In this document: in pieces, positions 11,561-25,782 of the stretch
Layout of the letters: each line of letters begins with the position of its first letter
How positions within the stretch are numbered: position 1 is the stretch's first letter
Assembly (NCBI GenBank): GCA_050084515.1
Contig: CM114272.1
Span: 14,136,001-14,200,000 of the forward strand
From: Blasia pusilla
Lineage: Eukaryota > Marchantiophyta > Marchantiopsida > Blasiales
DNA: 64,000 nt
Direction: 5' to 3'
Notes under the pieces: generated by a model
Seen by the model: only the letters and a program-made list of their open reading frames with translations
The model's database searches: none
Told to the model about the DNA's origin: nothing
Translations under genes and position numbers: made by a program

Positions 11561-13020
11561 GACATATAATCTTTAAGAAGACATAGAATAGTCAATAAAA
11601 TGGGACCATTATCTTCTACTATTACTTCAAAGTTATTCAAATGATTAACAATATGTGTAATTGTCAAAATCTAATCATTGGTGTTTTGCAATCCTTGCCT
11701 TGCTTTATTCAATTTATGTTTCAATTGAAGTTTTATATATTAACATCATGATGTATAATACTCAAAATAGAATCATTGGTGTTTTGCAATCCTTTCTTTG
11801 CTTTATTGAATGGTTGTTTCAATTGCTCTTTTTGAATTTGATTGAAAAAAACTTATGTTATTATTTGTTCGCGGTCGTCTACTAGGTTATTACTTAATTT
11901 CTTGCCCGAAACGACGCAGCGTTTGATTAGTAAGGAAGTTTTATGACCTTTATAAGTATCTTCAATAACTTTTCCAAACCATCCCATGCCTCCTTTTAGG
12001 ATACCAATATTTTCAACATAAATAATCATCAAAAATTTGATTGTTGTTGAGGTGAATGGATTACTTATATGAAACTTTTGTTTTAGGTGCAAACATCCAA
12101 TCATGTTGTATTATCTTTCGGCTCGGCTTCGTCACATATAAAAATCTCCCATATTTTTTATCGCATGAAACATTTTTTTGTACGAAACTTCCTACATGTA
12201 ATTTTGATATTCCAACTTACATATATTTATTGTTGAGAAATATTTCATTGATGATGATTATACTCGTAAATCATAATATTAGGCTCTATGCTCCAATGAT
12301 TGAGATATAGATCATTCTTGCAAATAAACTTATCTTTTAATTGGCCAAAATTGATTAATTATATGAAGAAATTGGTTGAAATTGGCATATAGGAAGTAAA
12401 TCGAGTAACTTTTCTTTACCAATCATACTTTGCTACAATGAAGCCACGATAATTGGTTTAAGAAGTGAAATATTGGAAGCATTGGAAAAATATCAATGGG
12501 ATCTCAAAAGACAACCAAATTATTTTGAGTGTTACCAACAAACTCTAACCATAGTCTAAGTTGCCCTAATTGTGATTAGTTCATCTTAATTAATAAATTC
12601 ATGCTTAAGTTACTAACCATAATTAAGTTGATCTATTCCAAGTGAGTACCATATGCAGTAGTTATTGTACCAAGAAAGCTTGACTATGACTTTATGTCTA
12701 ATCCGTCCTCCTCCTTTTGGATGGATAGTACTAGGTTTATCAACCAACTCATATATTAGTCCAAAAGATTTTGTATATCCACTTCCATCAAATATTTCAT
12801 TGGATATAAAACCTCCTTTATAAATGGAATCATTGAGAATGACCATAGAAGGTATAGGTAGCTTTGTCTAGTAGATCATACCATCGCCATGAGGAGCGAT
12901 AAGAGGAGAGGAAGAGAGGAGAGAGAGGAAGATATTGGCAACCCCTAGGGCGCTTTTGGTTTGAAGAGAGTTTCCGACAAGTTGGAGAGAGGAAAGTTTT
13001 GACAAGTTGAAAAAGAAAAT
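11561..13020. other. AT-rich spacer, no gene seen
   Basis: No coding region is supported. A segment of about 50 bases (AATCATTGGTGTTTTGCAAT and flanks) occurs twice, near 11,670 and 11,770. A GA-rich stretch lies at 12,895-12,935. The longest frames (about 80 codons) show no family resemblance. Confidence 0.5.
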
Positions 13021-13064
13021 TTTATCCCAAAAAATTTGGTGGTGAACTTTTTTTATTACCTTTT

Positions 13065-13305
13065 CAACCCATCAGAATCCGACGGGTTGCAAAAATTTTT
13101 GGTTTTTTTTTTTTTAAGGAAACATTTTCATTTTTTTGGTTTTTTAACGTTTGCAACCTGTCGGACTTTGACGGGTCGCCATGATGCCTAGAAAGCAACC
13201 CGTCGGAGTGCGACGAGTTGCAAACGTAAAAAAAACCCAAAAAAAATCCTCAACCCCCAAACAAAAAAACCAAAAAATTGCAATCCGTCAGATTCCTATG
13301 GTTGC
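13065..13305. repeat. four dispersed hairpin units with core CAACCCGTCGGA/TCCGACGGGTTG
   Basis: Imperfect palindromes of about 26 bp at 13065-13090, 13153-13179, 13195-13221 and 13280-13305. Each has arms close to GCAACCCGTC and GACGGGTTGC around a 5-7 base loop, with A/T runs between units. Substitutions occur in both arms. Function unknown; possibly the end of a foldback or MITE-like element. Confidence 0.6.
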
Positions 13306-13527
13306 ACTAAGCTTCCTCTTTTCAAAAACTTTCTCCAAAAAAACTACTCACTTATTCTCCATAATCTTCATATTTTTTGAAGAGAGTTTTAGTTTTTTTT
13401 TCCCTTTTGTGCCTTTTTTTTAAGAGAGACTCTACTCTCTTCCTCTCTCCTACCAAAACACTAGCCCCCCATCACCATCGCCTCCAAAACCAACAAAGGA
13501 ATCACATTGTTGTGTGATGACCCCATT

Positions 13528-13567
13528 ATCTTCCATGAGGTCACATGCATGTGACCTCATGGAAGAT
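13528..13567. repeat. perfect 40-bp palindrome
   Basis: The left arm ATCTTCCATGAGGTCACATG is followed at once by its exact reverse complement, with no spacer. Nothing around it identifies an element. Confidence 0.9.
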
Positions 13568-14378
13568 ACATGATGTTTACATGTTACATAATCACGAAGG
13601 CAAAAGATGCGATCTTGATTTTGGACACATAGGGATGCTTGTTCAATTCTTGGTAGACATTGACTCATCCAACGAGTTGGATTATAAGTTGAGTAGCTCA
13701 TCATGCTATGTAGAGCATTATGCAACTTTATGGGAAAGTACAGGGTAGTTAGTATACTATAAATAAGTCTATATTGGGCCTTGAGATGGGAATCAAAGGC
13801 TTTGCACTTTAGAGGATAGTCGTAGTTGATAATTGCAATCTCCATGAATATCCCATTTTCCCCTTATGTTGGTGCATTACATTCCAATTATAGATGGAGG
13901 AAGAATGTGAATAGGGTTTCTTCCTTCAAGTTATATCCAATCTTCATGTTCCCTCCAAAATGGCAACGTCGGGTTAGAGAAATCTCACGTGGCAAAAAGT
14001 TATTGTGCTACTCAACTTACGTGAAGAGCTTGTTGGATTGAGCTACATCTATTCACCCTATTCCTTGAAGTAAGTCAATTTTGCAACCCTCCATTAACAA
14101 AATATTCATAAAAAAATGGGGTTAAACATTCCTTATATTATTGTGGTGATGGAATCCCCTTTGCCCCGACCAAAGTTTCATTGCCAAGTGATAGCCATTC
14201 AACATACAACTCAATCTCAATTCTCAAAGGGAATTTTATTACCCAAAGTCTTATTCATACCCCCCTCGTTGAAATGAAGGAATTAATAGAAGTTCTCACA
14301 TCTCAATTGGCTGACATATAGAATTCTACAACGTGGATATCATATGGGATTAAAATAAGAGAGGGAGCACCTCTTTTG

Positions 14379-15264
<886 letters not shown>

Positions 15265-18190
15265 GTGTAGCCTAGCTTACGACAAGGAGGCCAGATGGGA
15301 GTGAGTTGCCAAAAGCCAAGCGCAAGAGCTAGTCATGTCATACTCATAAGGAAGCAAGTTGGAAGGTGCCAAAGGCAAGAAGAGACGGGATATGGGAGAC
15401 ATTGATGTATACATGCATAAGGTTGTGCACCCATGTGAACAGAGGTGGAAGAAGGGGAAAAGCTAGGGGTTTGATTGGGACTCGAGTGAAGGAGTGGCTA
15501 GATATGCGTGCCACAATAGAATCCTAGAATCCTAAGGGTAGCGCATGAAGAAATGAAAGAGTCGAGAACGTAGAGAAGGAGTTCACGAAAGAATAGGGGC
15601 CATGAAGTTGGGGGGTCTCTAGTCAAGTGGGAAGGCTGAGGGGCTAAAAGGAGTTAGGGGCAAACCCGAAGGAGGCTAGGAGTTGGGAGTTGGAGTTGAA
15701 CATCTCGAGGGACGCAAGAAGGAGAGAGCACGGACAAGTTGCAGATGGAAATGTGCCTGAAATAGGAGGTAGTAAAGGGCAAGCCAAAGAGAAGGAGGGC
15801 TCTGCAAGTAGCCACGGTTGTGAAGAGAATGGCAAGAGCATTTACGGTTACGGGTTGATTGTAGTACATGCGAGCAAGGAAGGGAGGTGACCTCATAGAG
15901 AGGCACACTGGTGCATTAATGTGACATAGGATGTGGGTATTCACAAGGCTAGAGCAAGTCGATGGAGGTATAAGGGAGAAGGGCATGTTGTGTAAAGGTG
16001 TCCAAGAGAGTGGGGGAATTGAAGGGAGGAGCACCCATAGAGCTTTGTCATGGATAGAGTTGCAATAGAAGTTTGCAGGTCGGATGAAGACAACAACAAG
16101 AGAGGAAGGGAGACGTGAAAAGACCACGTGGAAGGTGTGATGGCTCAATTGGGAAGGTAACGTGGTTGGATAAGAGTGACATGGTAGGGCATTGGACATG
16201 GTGGGTAGTCAACCACACAAATTCCTATGTGAAATTAAAGGATGTGGTTTGGGGGATTTTCTTGGAGTTTTCGTGATTTGGAGTGTTCAAGCAATGCTCA
16301 CAAATGGTGGAGAGATTTTTGTGGCATGGTACTTTATGGTCATTGGTAGTAATATGTGATGGGAGTTTTTGCCTATTGAGAGTCATTCACATAGTATTGA
16401 CTCACTAGTACTATGCCGATTAGTGTTGAGGTGGGAGATCCCATCGAGAGTTTGCGATGATGTTAGAGGTAGAGACACATATGTCGATGCGGACGGGCAA
16501 TTTGCATATGTTGAAGAGAGATTTGATGTGTTGCTCGAGGAGATTGTTGTACCGCAAAGGTTTCCACATCCCATAAAGAAGTTGGTATTGAGGGTGCAGT
16601 AGAGTGATGGCGTGCGTGTTTATGTTACCCATTCGAGTCCTTTTTCCCGCACTTGTCTTGTGTCATTAAGGGTGTTGGATGTTGGGCAATAGCTTAGGCT
16701 AGATATATGGGTGTAGTGATGATGACGAATGTAGACTCCTTGAATGTGTAGCATGTTTGTGGATATAGAGCGGTTGCCCAAGTAGGGATTGTGTGCATGA
16801 CCTGAGAGAGTGTCAATATCTTAGGTGTGCTAGTTGTGGCCCCTACAAAGGGTCCATAAATCTTGGATCAAAATATTATGTCGAAAATTTTCCCTTGGAT
16901 GTCAAAGCTTAAGCTTAGGTCCTATGGTCTATGCATTTATGCCGACGGTGACAAGTATGGACCTAGTGCGCATTTATGGCTTGTGGTGACACGACGATGT
17001 GGAGTGTAGAGAGAATTGAGGCTACAGATATGGCCTTTTGCAGTGTGCATCTGGGTTAGGGCTTTGTTGAGGAAGCATGTTTGCAAGTTTTTGGGAGGGT
17101 GCGCTTGAGATTCCCCACCTAATTTCCCTTGAGCTCGTGGAATAGAATCCATTCCATTTCTCCTTCCTTGCTGGTTGTTTGTTTAGTTTCTTTGTCAATG
17201 TGTTGTGCTATTTCTCCTTCATTAATTTCTGGCGTAGATGTTTCCGGCCAATGGACGCATATATTTTTTGTGCTTTCCGGTTTTTATCCAACACACAAGA
17301 GGGTCTCATGAAGAATTTTTAAATCTAAAGAGGTTTTTCCAATTTTTATAGAGAAACTAAAATTTCCAGTTTGGTTTTTTGCCAAGACTTTGTTGGTAGG
17401 ATCATAAATTATTAAATTTTATTGGCTTACATTACAAAGAATGCCATGGGCCAATTTGTGCTATAATAAATTTATAGTTTTGGTAACCGGCTCCCACCTC
17501 TACTTTGGTTTCGTATTGCTACGTATGTTCATCTAGTGCGAGAATTTCATTACTGCAGATCAGTATGGTTTGCTAAGCTTAGTTGGACCAAGTTTTATTT
17601 AGCTCTCCAACTCAATCAACCTTAGCTCGTGCGCCGTGTCACTTCATGTTCGATTCCGCATTTAGAGTCACAAGTCTTGATTTCTATCGACAATGCTTCG
17701 TAACCATTCCTCTCCAATTCAACTTCATAGGAACCACAATAACCTTAGCACCACGGGAATGTAGAGTGCAATTACAAAATTCCATAAGAGCCAATCTCCT
17801 CTTTATGAACAAAAGGAAGAAGAAAGCTACTTTCAAGAAACTCGCCTTCTTACTTGTATCATGAATTCGATGTCGGCTGAATGGGAATGGCGAGAGCATC
17901 AGCCTCACGCTCCAGATTTGAAGCTGCACATTCGGAATTAGAGAGGGTTGAAGATTTGAAGCTCCTAATTCAGAACTGGACGGGGCCGCAAATTTGAAGT
18001 TGCACATTTGGAATTAGACGCGACTAGAGATAACGAGTGCAGATTAGAATCGCATTGCATATTATAAAAAGATTGGTATGCCTCTCTTGAGCCCTCACTT
18101 CCTTCTCCAAAGTAGGAAAAAGAGGAGTGTAAGAGAGAATTATTTTCATTTAACGAGCCTAAAATCTAACATGTGTTACTAGGTAACAAG
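15265..18190. other. spacer without a supported gene
   Basis: Several frames of 60-180 codons exist on both strands but none has a recognisable domain. The 181-codon frame at 15,654-16,199 (-) is low in complexity and has no support. A short internal repeat (GATTTGAAGCT... and variants) occurs at about 17,905-18,015. Probably old transposon sequence. Confidence 0.4.
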
Positions 18191-18199
18191 GTACTAAGG

Positions 18200-18560
18200 A
18201 AATTGGAGGTCCAAATCTCCTAGGTGACCTCTCTGCAAGCCATACTTGCGTAATCCTCTCTTCACCGTCTGCACAACCCTCTCTGCTAGTCCATCCGCCT
18301 CAAGATGATCTCGCAAAGTGGTGCGGTGGTCGATCAATGCCTGATCACACAAGGCCTAAAACTCCCCGCGAAACTCTGTACCATGGTGTTTCAACACCTC
18401 AGCTGGTGCGCCGTAATGACTAAACTCTCGATCTAGGAAGGCATACACACTCCCTCACTCGCTTTGTCAGGCAATGCAACCAACTCTATCCACTTCTACA
18501 AGTGTTCGACCATCACCAATACATAACGACTATGGCGCTCCGTGAAAGGCAAAGGTCTTG
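18200..18560 (-). pseudogene. integrase core fragment of a DNMT-gypsy relative
   Basis: Read on the - strand it gives SRYVLVMVEHL, then KWIELVALPDKASEG, then HRTTLRDHLEADGLAERVVQ and a KRGLRKYGL tail. These match the element B integrase at 61,710-62,000 almost residue for residue. Interrupted by stops at CAG/TAG-type sites. Both ends are lost, so the family assignment rests on the integrase core alone. Confidence 0.8.
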
Positions 18561-18829
18561 CAACATGAATATAATATATCAATGTTTACGTTAAAATCCA
18601 CACATAATCATGAGCTTCACATAATATGAAAAAATTAATATCCATACGTACATCCATTCTATGGTGGGAACCTCACCATTATGTGTGATATGGATGTGAA
18701 CAACAAATTGTACTGGTAATGAGGGATAAAATCTAATGAGATGGTATGATATAGATCACTAATCCCATCGAAAAAGGTTCAAGATCCCTCTCTCTATACT
18801 TTGTATAGAGAGATGGATCCCCTTAAGTA

Positions 18830-19046
18830 TTTTGTTAGGTTTCATCTCGTGTGGGGTTTTTGAAGGTTTGAAAATAACTTCATTATTGTGGATATACACA
18901 TCGCTACACAACATACTTTGTTGTCACCAAAGACACACACAATCCCATACTAACTCATGGCATCCAAACATTGAAACAATAAGTACCAAAATTTATCCAA
19001 TAAATCAAGTAACACTCTCACAACAAGGTCTCTCCATGGTGCACAG

Positions 19047-19087
<41 letters not shown>

Positions 19088-19520
19088 GTCAAACCAAATC
19101 CACTATCCTAATGAGAGGCTTGAGTTATACACACAAGGAAATGAGGACCATAGCTATGCCGCCTCATGCCAAGAGGTTCAAGGAAAAGAGAACGAGCTCT
19201 CAAGCTCTCTCTTTTTGAGGTATACCCCCTTCCCTCTTCCAAGCTCTCTCCACGATAACCTATGCTCGCGCTCCTTGGACCCTTGACCTCCTACAAGGAG
19301 GTCAAGGGTCACTTCCTAAAGCGGAAATTCAACTATAGTCAAAATGGTGACTTCCCAGAAATGGGAAGTTTCTCAATATGGCTCTAAATAAGGTGAAAGG
19401 AAGGGAAGCGTGCTCTCTCGGGTTACCCATGGCCTTAGCATTAGCAGATCATCCTCAACCTCCTAAGGATGTCCTCCAGTATCCCCAAAGGCGCTCTATT
19501 AGAACTCGTTGATCTATCCT
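18830..19520 (-). repeat. LTR fragment of the A/C-type DNMT-gypsy family, with (CT)n at 19,049-19,084
   Basis: Read on the - strand this matches 48,540-48,790 (+): GGAGGTCAAGGGTC, GGGGTATACCTCA, CTTGGCATGA, AGCCTCTCATTAGG and GGTTTGACATGAGAGA occur in the same order in both. The pure CT run sits exactly where that LTR has a short GA tract. Confidence 0.65.
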
Positions 19521-21000
19521 AAGAGACGTGACATCACATAAAAGAATGAATTGATGCACATATTAATAAGAAAAGACCAAAGAAACGTGAAAAATATGGA
19601 TGTGAGTCAAAGCATCAAAAGAATGGAGATTAAATATGAGGGATTAAGCCTATTATTGTGATAAGGTCAAATAAAAATTATGCATAGTGAGTTGTATAAC
19701 TATTAACTTGGCGTAACTTGCACTCCATCAACTATTTTTTTGAGATATGTCCCAGACTGATGCCAACCAATGCACCATTAAGTATAGACCGAGATCATAT
19801 TCTAAGGTAAATAGTCCAAGACGAGATTGCTAGAGCCCGCTCCCAAACTGATGCCAACCACTGCATGGCATGATTCAAGTGCAGTCCAAGATAAGATTGC
19901 TAAAGCAAATAGCTCGTGATCAGATTGCTAAAGGCCGAGATAAAAAAAAAGTGTATGTTGGCGAGGTTCACTTCTTATAGCTTCCTGTTTTATTTTTCAT
20001 TTCCCCTTTTAGTAACCCCCCATGCTCGGTTAATAGTATAGATGGGTCCTTATGCAAGATGAAAGATTTGGCCCTCTCTTAGTATGTACACCTAACGTAA
20101 GTATCTTTTCTCATTTTGGAACATTTTTCAGTATATTAAGGTTATTTCAAAATTATCCGACATATGCATTGCATCAATATACATAAACTTGTATTTTTTT
20201 GAAATAAATCAATACATGCATATATTTATAAAAAAATATTTATATTTCCAAGTAAGAAAAAAGATAAGTGAGATAAAGTCACCATTGCTTTACCTCTATA
20301 TTACTAGTAGAGGTGGACTTCTTGATTTGTAGGAGCTTCCATGCTCCATACAAGGACAACAAGAGAATGTTTTCATAATGTAGACAAGTAAAAGAGTATG
20401 TTTATGGGCAATATGACTATTAACTCAAGGGGATCTTACTTGTACCATTGTAAGGACTTTGGTATAATCTATGCTAGTGGGGTGTCATCAAAGTTTAAAA
20501 AGCATATGGTCTTCATCTCCTTTCCTCATTTAATCTAATGGTCTCCTATTAATTGAGCTCCATCTCTTGGAGTGACAAGTGTCAACATCATAGGAACCCT
20601 TAAAAGACAGATATAAAACGGGTTTTGCATAATCTCATCCTCTTTTAATTATATAGATTATTAAGAAAAAATAATTTATTATTTACAAAAGACTCTCGGG
20701 GAAACAAGAAAACTCTTATATACCCCATGATTAATAACTGCATGAAAAATGTAAACATTCAACGTAATACTACAATATAATACTTAAATACTATAATTAA
20801 TTGATTTGAAAGAGTCTCATGCAAATAATAAACGAAAAGATTTCCATAATATTAGAAACAAGAATACATCTATCGGCTACACGACTATTAATTCCTTCAG
20901 TACGCCAGTAGCTTCTGCTGCTATTAGCAAGTAACTCGAATTAAAAAAGCAACCCTTTCCATAAAAAGAATCACCGACCTGCGGGCCAACAAAGCAAAAA
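19521..21000. other. AT-rich spacer upstream of the protease gene
   Basis: No gene or element recognised. Base composition changes near 21,000 to the more balanced composition of the host-gene region. Confidence 0.4.
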
Positions 21001-22002
21001 CGGACACCATGTGCGAAGAGCAATAATCACAGGCCGGGGGGAAAATAATGGGCGAAAGCGTAGTCGCGGGTGGAATCCACCCGCGACTTCCTTCCCGCTC
21101 CTTTAGCGTCGGTGCCACGTTCTTTTGTTGGAATGAACATTTGAATTTTATGTTTTCGAATCCTTCAGTGATGTCGAAGCATTCGTCCGTCAGTCGCTAC
21201 TCTGCTCTAGGGTTCACATCTTCGCCAGAGGTATTGATTGAGGATTCTGACTCCGGGTCGGTCTGTTGGCACTGCTTGTCGAATGCAGGCTGATTGACCG
21301 TCCGGAGCTCTCGCGTTTATTTATTTTCTGGTTGATTGGACTGATAGACGCAGAGAAACGCGATTTGGAACTTGAATTGCCGTTGGATTCGCGCGTTTGC
21401 TGTGATCTTCCGCGCGGAGCTACTCTTTCCGCTAAGTATTCCCGGATGCGCAATTCCTTAAGGCTAAATTCTATTTAGAATTTGACGTAGCGGCCTCCTT
21501 GTCTTCAGAGCGAGAGCACCCGGACTCAGAGTCTACAATTTCGGTAATTGCTTGTTGCCCCCGCTCAAATAATCATGAGATTTTTTTTTTTTCTGTGAAA
21601 CTCATGTATCAACGTCCCTCGACCGCTTAGATTTCCTCGATGACTTTATAGATTTGACATTCAAAATTTCGATTCGGAAAGAGATCGCTCTTTGTGATTC
21701 CCGATACTTTACTTGCCTCGCTTTTCGATTGTGTTTTCCCGTGGAAATCCACATCCACTTGTTCGTTCCTCTCTGCTGAAAGTTCGAAAATTTCCATATT
21801 TGTCCTACGAAAAAATCGCTCCCTTATCTCCTCCCCTTCGGCGTGCAGAATTGAGGTTTGAATGAATTCTCTCACAAGCCGCGTCAGTAGGTGCTAATCT
21901 TGCATGGGAACGTCAAACTCACGTTACCTCGGTAGTCGGACGAAGATTTCATCTAGTGCACTCGAGAGCGGTTTCAGGATTCAGACATTTGAGTGATAAC
22001 AG

Positions 22003-25000
22003 CTTCTCTGTGCCGCTTTCTACCGCACGAGAAACGCGAAGTAAAGCACCTAAGTCAGGGAACGGAGGTGCGCAAAATGGGCACAAGAGAGATGGGTCAC
22101 TTGTCACGGAAGACTAGGCTCGCGGTTCAGCGAATTTGCTCGTCGAGAAAATATACAGGTATAATTCAGTCCTGTTTGATTCCGTGACAACGTTGTGAAC
22201 GCTTATTGGCTCTACCAGTTATCAGTCCTAGTAAACGTTAATACTTGCGTGGACGCCTATGCAGGCCGTAGTCGAGACATGGTGGTGAACTCGCTACTAA
22301 AGCAGTCAGAAGGTCCCGTAGGACCAAAGGTGATTGCAAAAGGTCTGTTGTTACAACCATCATTTGTGGAAGTTTGGATTGGAGACTTTGTATACTCAAC
22401 AAAGCGCACTCAAAGTTCTTCAAATAATTTTAGAAATTCGCGTAGGTGACATTTCAAAGCGCTCTTACTGGGTCTGAATGTAGAAACTTGCGTTTAAGCT
22501 CTACTGTGGTGTCAAATTGCTCTGATAGAATGGGGATAGTTGCTGAACCCCCCTGACTGACTTTTGATTCAGCTGTTACAAATGGCGATAAGCGAGCTTC
22601 CTCTGCTCCCTTTCAGCCATCCCTCAAACGCGTCCGGGTTAATGAACATCATTCCAGTAATCTCGAGGCGCTCGAGTCTGCCGTTTCCCAGCGTATTCTC
22701 AAACCGGAAAACGCTGAAGAGCAATCTTTTGACAAGGATAGCAGTCCAATGCCCATACAAATTATCGCTGATGGTGGCGAAGCTTCAGAGAAACCTGGGG
22801 TTCTGCACTCGGAGCCTATCGCACCTCCTGACATTTTGGCAAAGCCACCCACCCCAAGCCGAAGCTTGCCGGTGACTCCGCCCAATGCACCTCTCACAGG
22901 TGGAGAGACTGGAGACGGGCGGCAGTTCCAGGTTAAGGAGAATCTAAGCAAGCTCGATGGGATAAATCTTGACAGCGCGACTGTAGCTTCCTCGCCGATT
23001 ACTCAATGCCAGGAGGGAGGTGGCTTGCCCGCTTGTGACGGTGTGCTACCTACAGTGGAAAGCCTCAAGGGAATTGTCAATATTGATCGCTCTCCTGTAA
23101 AGTCAATCCACGAAGAAGTCGATGATCCAGATCCCTTGAAGCTGAAACCAGTTATCCAAGTTTCGGAGAGAAGTGTTGGAAGTCCTGGACCTGCTGCCCC
23201 AGATTACTTTCACGGGTACGTCTCACAATATTTGTGTGTTCTGGCCATGATAGTTTATCACTTACAAACTTGAAACCTCATGGATTGACAGGGAAGATGA
23301 ATAAGTGCTTCATTCAGCATTCTCTAAACCCCCATGTTCTCCTCCTTGTTTCTTCATCTTCCGAAGTTGCCACTGCGCGTGTGTTGGAAGTGAGCCTCTG
23401 GATTGTCCTGACTCTAGGTTGACGTGTTGTGCGTAGGTTATGGAATCTTGGAAATACATGTTATATGAATGCCGTAATACAGCTTTTGTATCATCTGAGA
23501 TGCTTTGCTGCCGACATGCAACGCTTGGAATCGATGGAATTATCGCTTACAGATGGTGTATACGGAGCTCTCCTTCAAGTCTTTCAACAACTGAGGAATG
23601 CCAACGTTAATTTCACCGTTAGTCCCCTAAGGTTGAAAATTTCCTGCGAGAAGCACATCCCCGATTTTTTCGGAAGCGTGCAGCAGGTAGGCCCCAGGAA
23701 TCTCAATAGTCTTCCGCAAACTTTCAACACTTAGCGTGCCATACGGATTATACTAACATCTTTTATGGACATTGTCAGGATGCACACGAATTTCTTTGCA
23801 ACGTTCTTGACAGGATTCAAGAAGAAACTTTCTCCTGTGTTAAAGAGCACACCGGAGTACCGAGTTTTGTCACGACGCCGGAAAGACTATGCCCAACAAC
23901 GAGGAATTTCAGGTAGGTAATGCATTCCTCCGACAAATTGACCTAGCTCGTATGTGGAAGAAACAAGTTTCCTCCTATTTCGCATTTTCCACTAGCACTA
24001 ACCTGTGAACCCTACAGTTCTCTGGTCAGGAATACACTCTCCTGCGAGGAATGTGGCAATTCAGTACATGTCTACCAGTCATGCCGACACTTCTCACTGC
24101 CGCTTCCAGAGGACAAGAGGTAACAGCTCTCTCATTCCTCTCTCCCAAAGGTTTCATTAGAATTAGCTCAATTTGCAGAATTAGAAGCTTTTGCACAATT
24201 TGCTTCTGATCTTGATAAAGCTACCCAAAATCAATTAGCACGAGGTCGCTAGTTTGGTAGTTTACTGCATTGATGTTGGCTGCAGTCCAAGATCACATTC
24301 GTGTAGAAGTGAATTGTCACTACATATTGCTAACATGATTGTACACGAGTTCTCTTATCTTCAGAGACCCAGCAGAAGATTGTCCAGACATCGAATCTCT
24401 TTTAGATCTGTACTTTCAGGTAAGTGAAGGAAACTCGATATATTTGGCGCAATTGACGTGTTCAGCATACTTTCTAAAGCTGGCTGAAATGTTAGCAACA
24501 AATTCATAATCTACAGCTTTCTAAGTCCTACACCTACTAACAGCTCTGGTTTGCATTTGTAGATGGAAATCGTGCCTCGCAAGTGTGAAAAATGTGGTGT
24601 TGCGGAAATGAGGTCCAATACAAAAATCTTGCGACTCCCCCAGGTGTTGGTTTTGCACATTAATCGCTTTGAGATCGATCGCCACCTGATGTGCTCCAAA
24701 GTTTCCGTTCCGGTCAAATACGGCGATCATCTGAATTTAGGTGAGCTAAATATTCAGCCAACGCCTTCAGCTGGTTTCTCATTTTCAGGAGTTGTTGAGG
24801 CTAGAATCAATCGAGTTTGTAGTTATAAGTCATGACATTGGTAACGTAGTCGGGATGGATGTGGTCCACGAAGGATTTTGGAAGACAATTGCGGCAGTTG
24901 CAAACATTACTAGTGAATTTTCTGAACATCAGTGGCTCCGGTATTGTTGACAGGAAAGTGGTGTGTGGAGGAAGTCAATGGCCCTCTGAAGAATGCTTCA

Positions 25001-25782
25001 GGAAATCAGGGAGATGCTCAAGGTCGGCGACAAGATCTTACAGGTACAAGTGGTTGCTTAAAAGGTAGTGGTCTTAGATGGACTTCCCCTAGAGTTGTGA
25101 TTGATTGACCTTCTTGGATGTGCCCATAGGCTGCGCTGAAATCCTGCCGAAAAATGGAGTATGTGAAGAAAGGCCCTTAGCTACTGAACAGGTCAGCATC
25201 ATGTATCCACCTCTTCCACTCGTTTCTTTCCTGGATTTGTGACTTAGTCTACATTAAAGTAGTCCGCCAATCTTGAAGATATTGCTGTTGCTGCTGGAAC
25301 GCGTTGTGGACTTTAGGTTCCTGAACGTTTTCCTGTCCTGTAGGTTGGAACCTCAGGCCAGGAAGTTAAAGACTTTGCAGCGAAGAACTATGAGGTTGGG
25401 TTTGAACACTATAAGTTGCATGGTGTAGTTAGCCATGTGGGAGCTCTTGCTTCTTGCGGCCACTACATGGTCGACATTCATGATTCACTGACTGACAAAT
25501 GGATCAGATGCGATGATATCTTAGTCAAAGAGGTAAGCCTAGCTTTCTACTCAACCCTTTTTCTGCATACAATCGGGTTTATCGTTGGCTGTCCCTGTAG
25601 TTCATAATGCAGCAGTGCACATTCTCGTAGAGATGATTCGCTTTGGAACTGAATTAACTTTCCTCTTCAAGTTGGTAATGGTGCCATTGACTACTACGAT
25701 CATGCAGGTGCGACCTGAGGCTGTTTTTTGCAAGGAAAAAGCCGCAGAGGCGTATGTACTTTTGTATGTTCTATGTAGATAA
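22003..25782 (+). CDS. ubiquitin-specific protease (peptidase C19), multi-exon host gene; 5' end not resolved
   Basis: Removes ubiquitin from proteins by Cys-His catalysis. Exons supported by GT/AG sites and phase are 22003-22158, 22265-22342, 22573-23215, 23437-23686, 23779-23912, 24018-24119, 24365-24419, 24563-24740, 24954-25043, 25130-25191, 25344-25532 and 25708-25782. The Cys box is [19 protein letters not shown] (Cys codon 23459-23461). QQDAHEF starts the fifth exon. A CEECG/CEKCG pair looks like the USP zinc ribbon. The His box is [20 protein letters not shown], and the protein ends [20 protein letters not shown] with TAA at 25780. The N-terminal part is Ser/Pro-rich and probably disordered. 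Exons before 22,003 are uncertain (an ATG lies at 21,171). All introns seen are under 260 bp and no disabling change is visible, so it is probably functional. Confidence 0.85.

Noticed and set aside
15654-16199. 181-codon - strand frame
   Set aside because: Composition-driven reading of a GA-rich strand; no motif, no membrane or signal pattern I trust.
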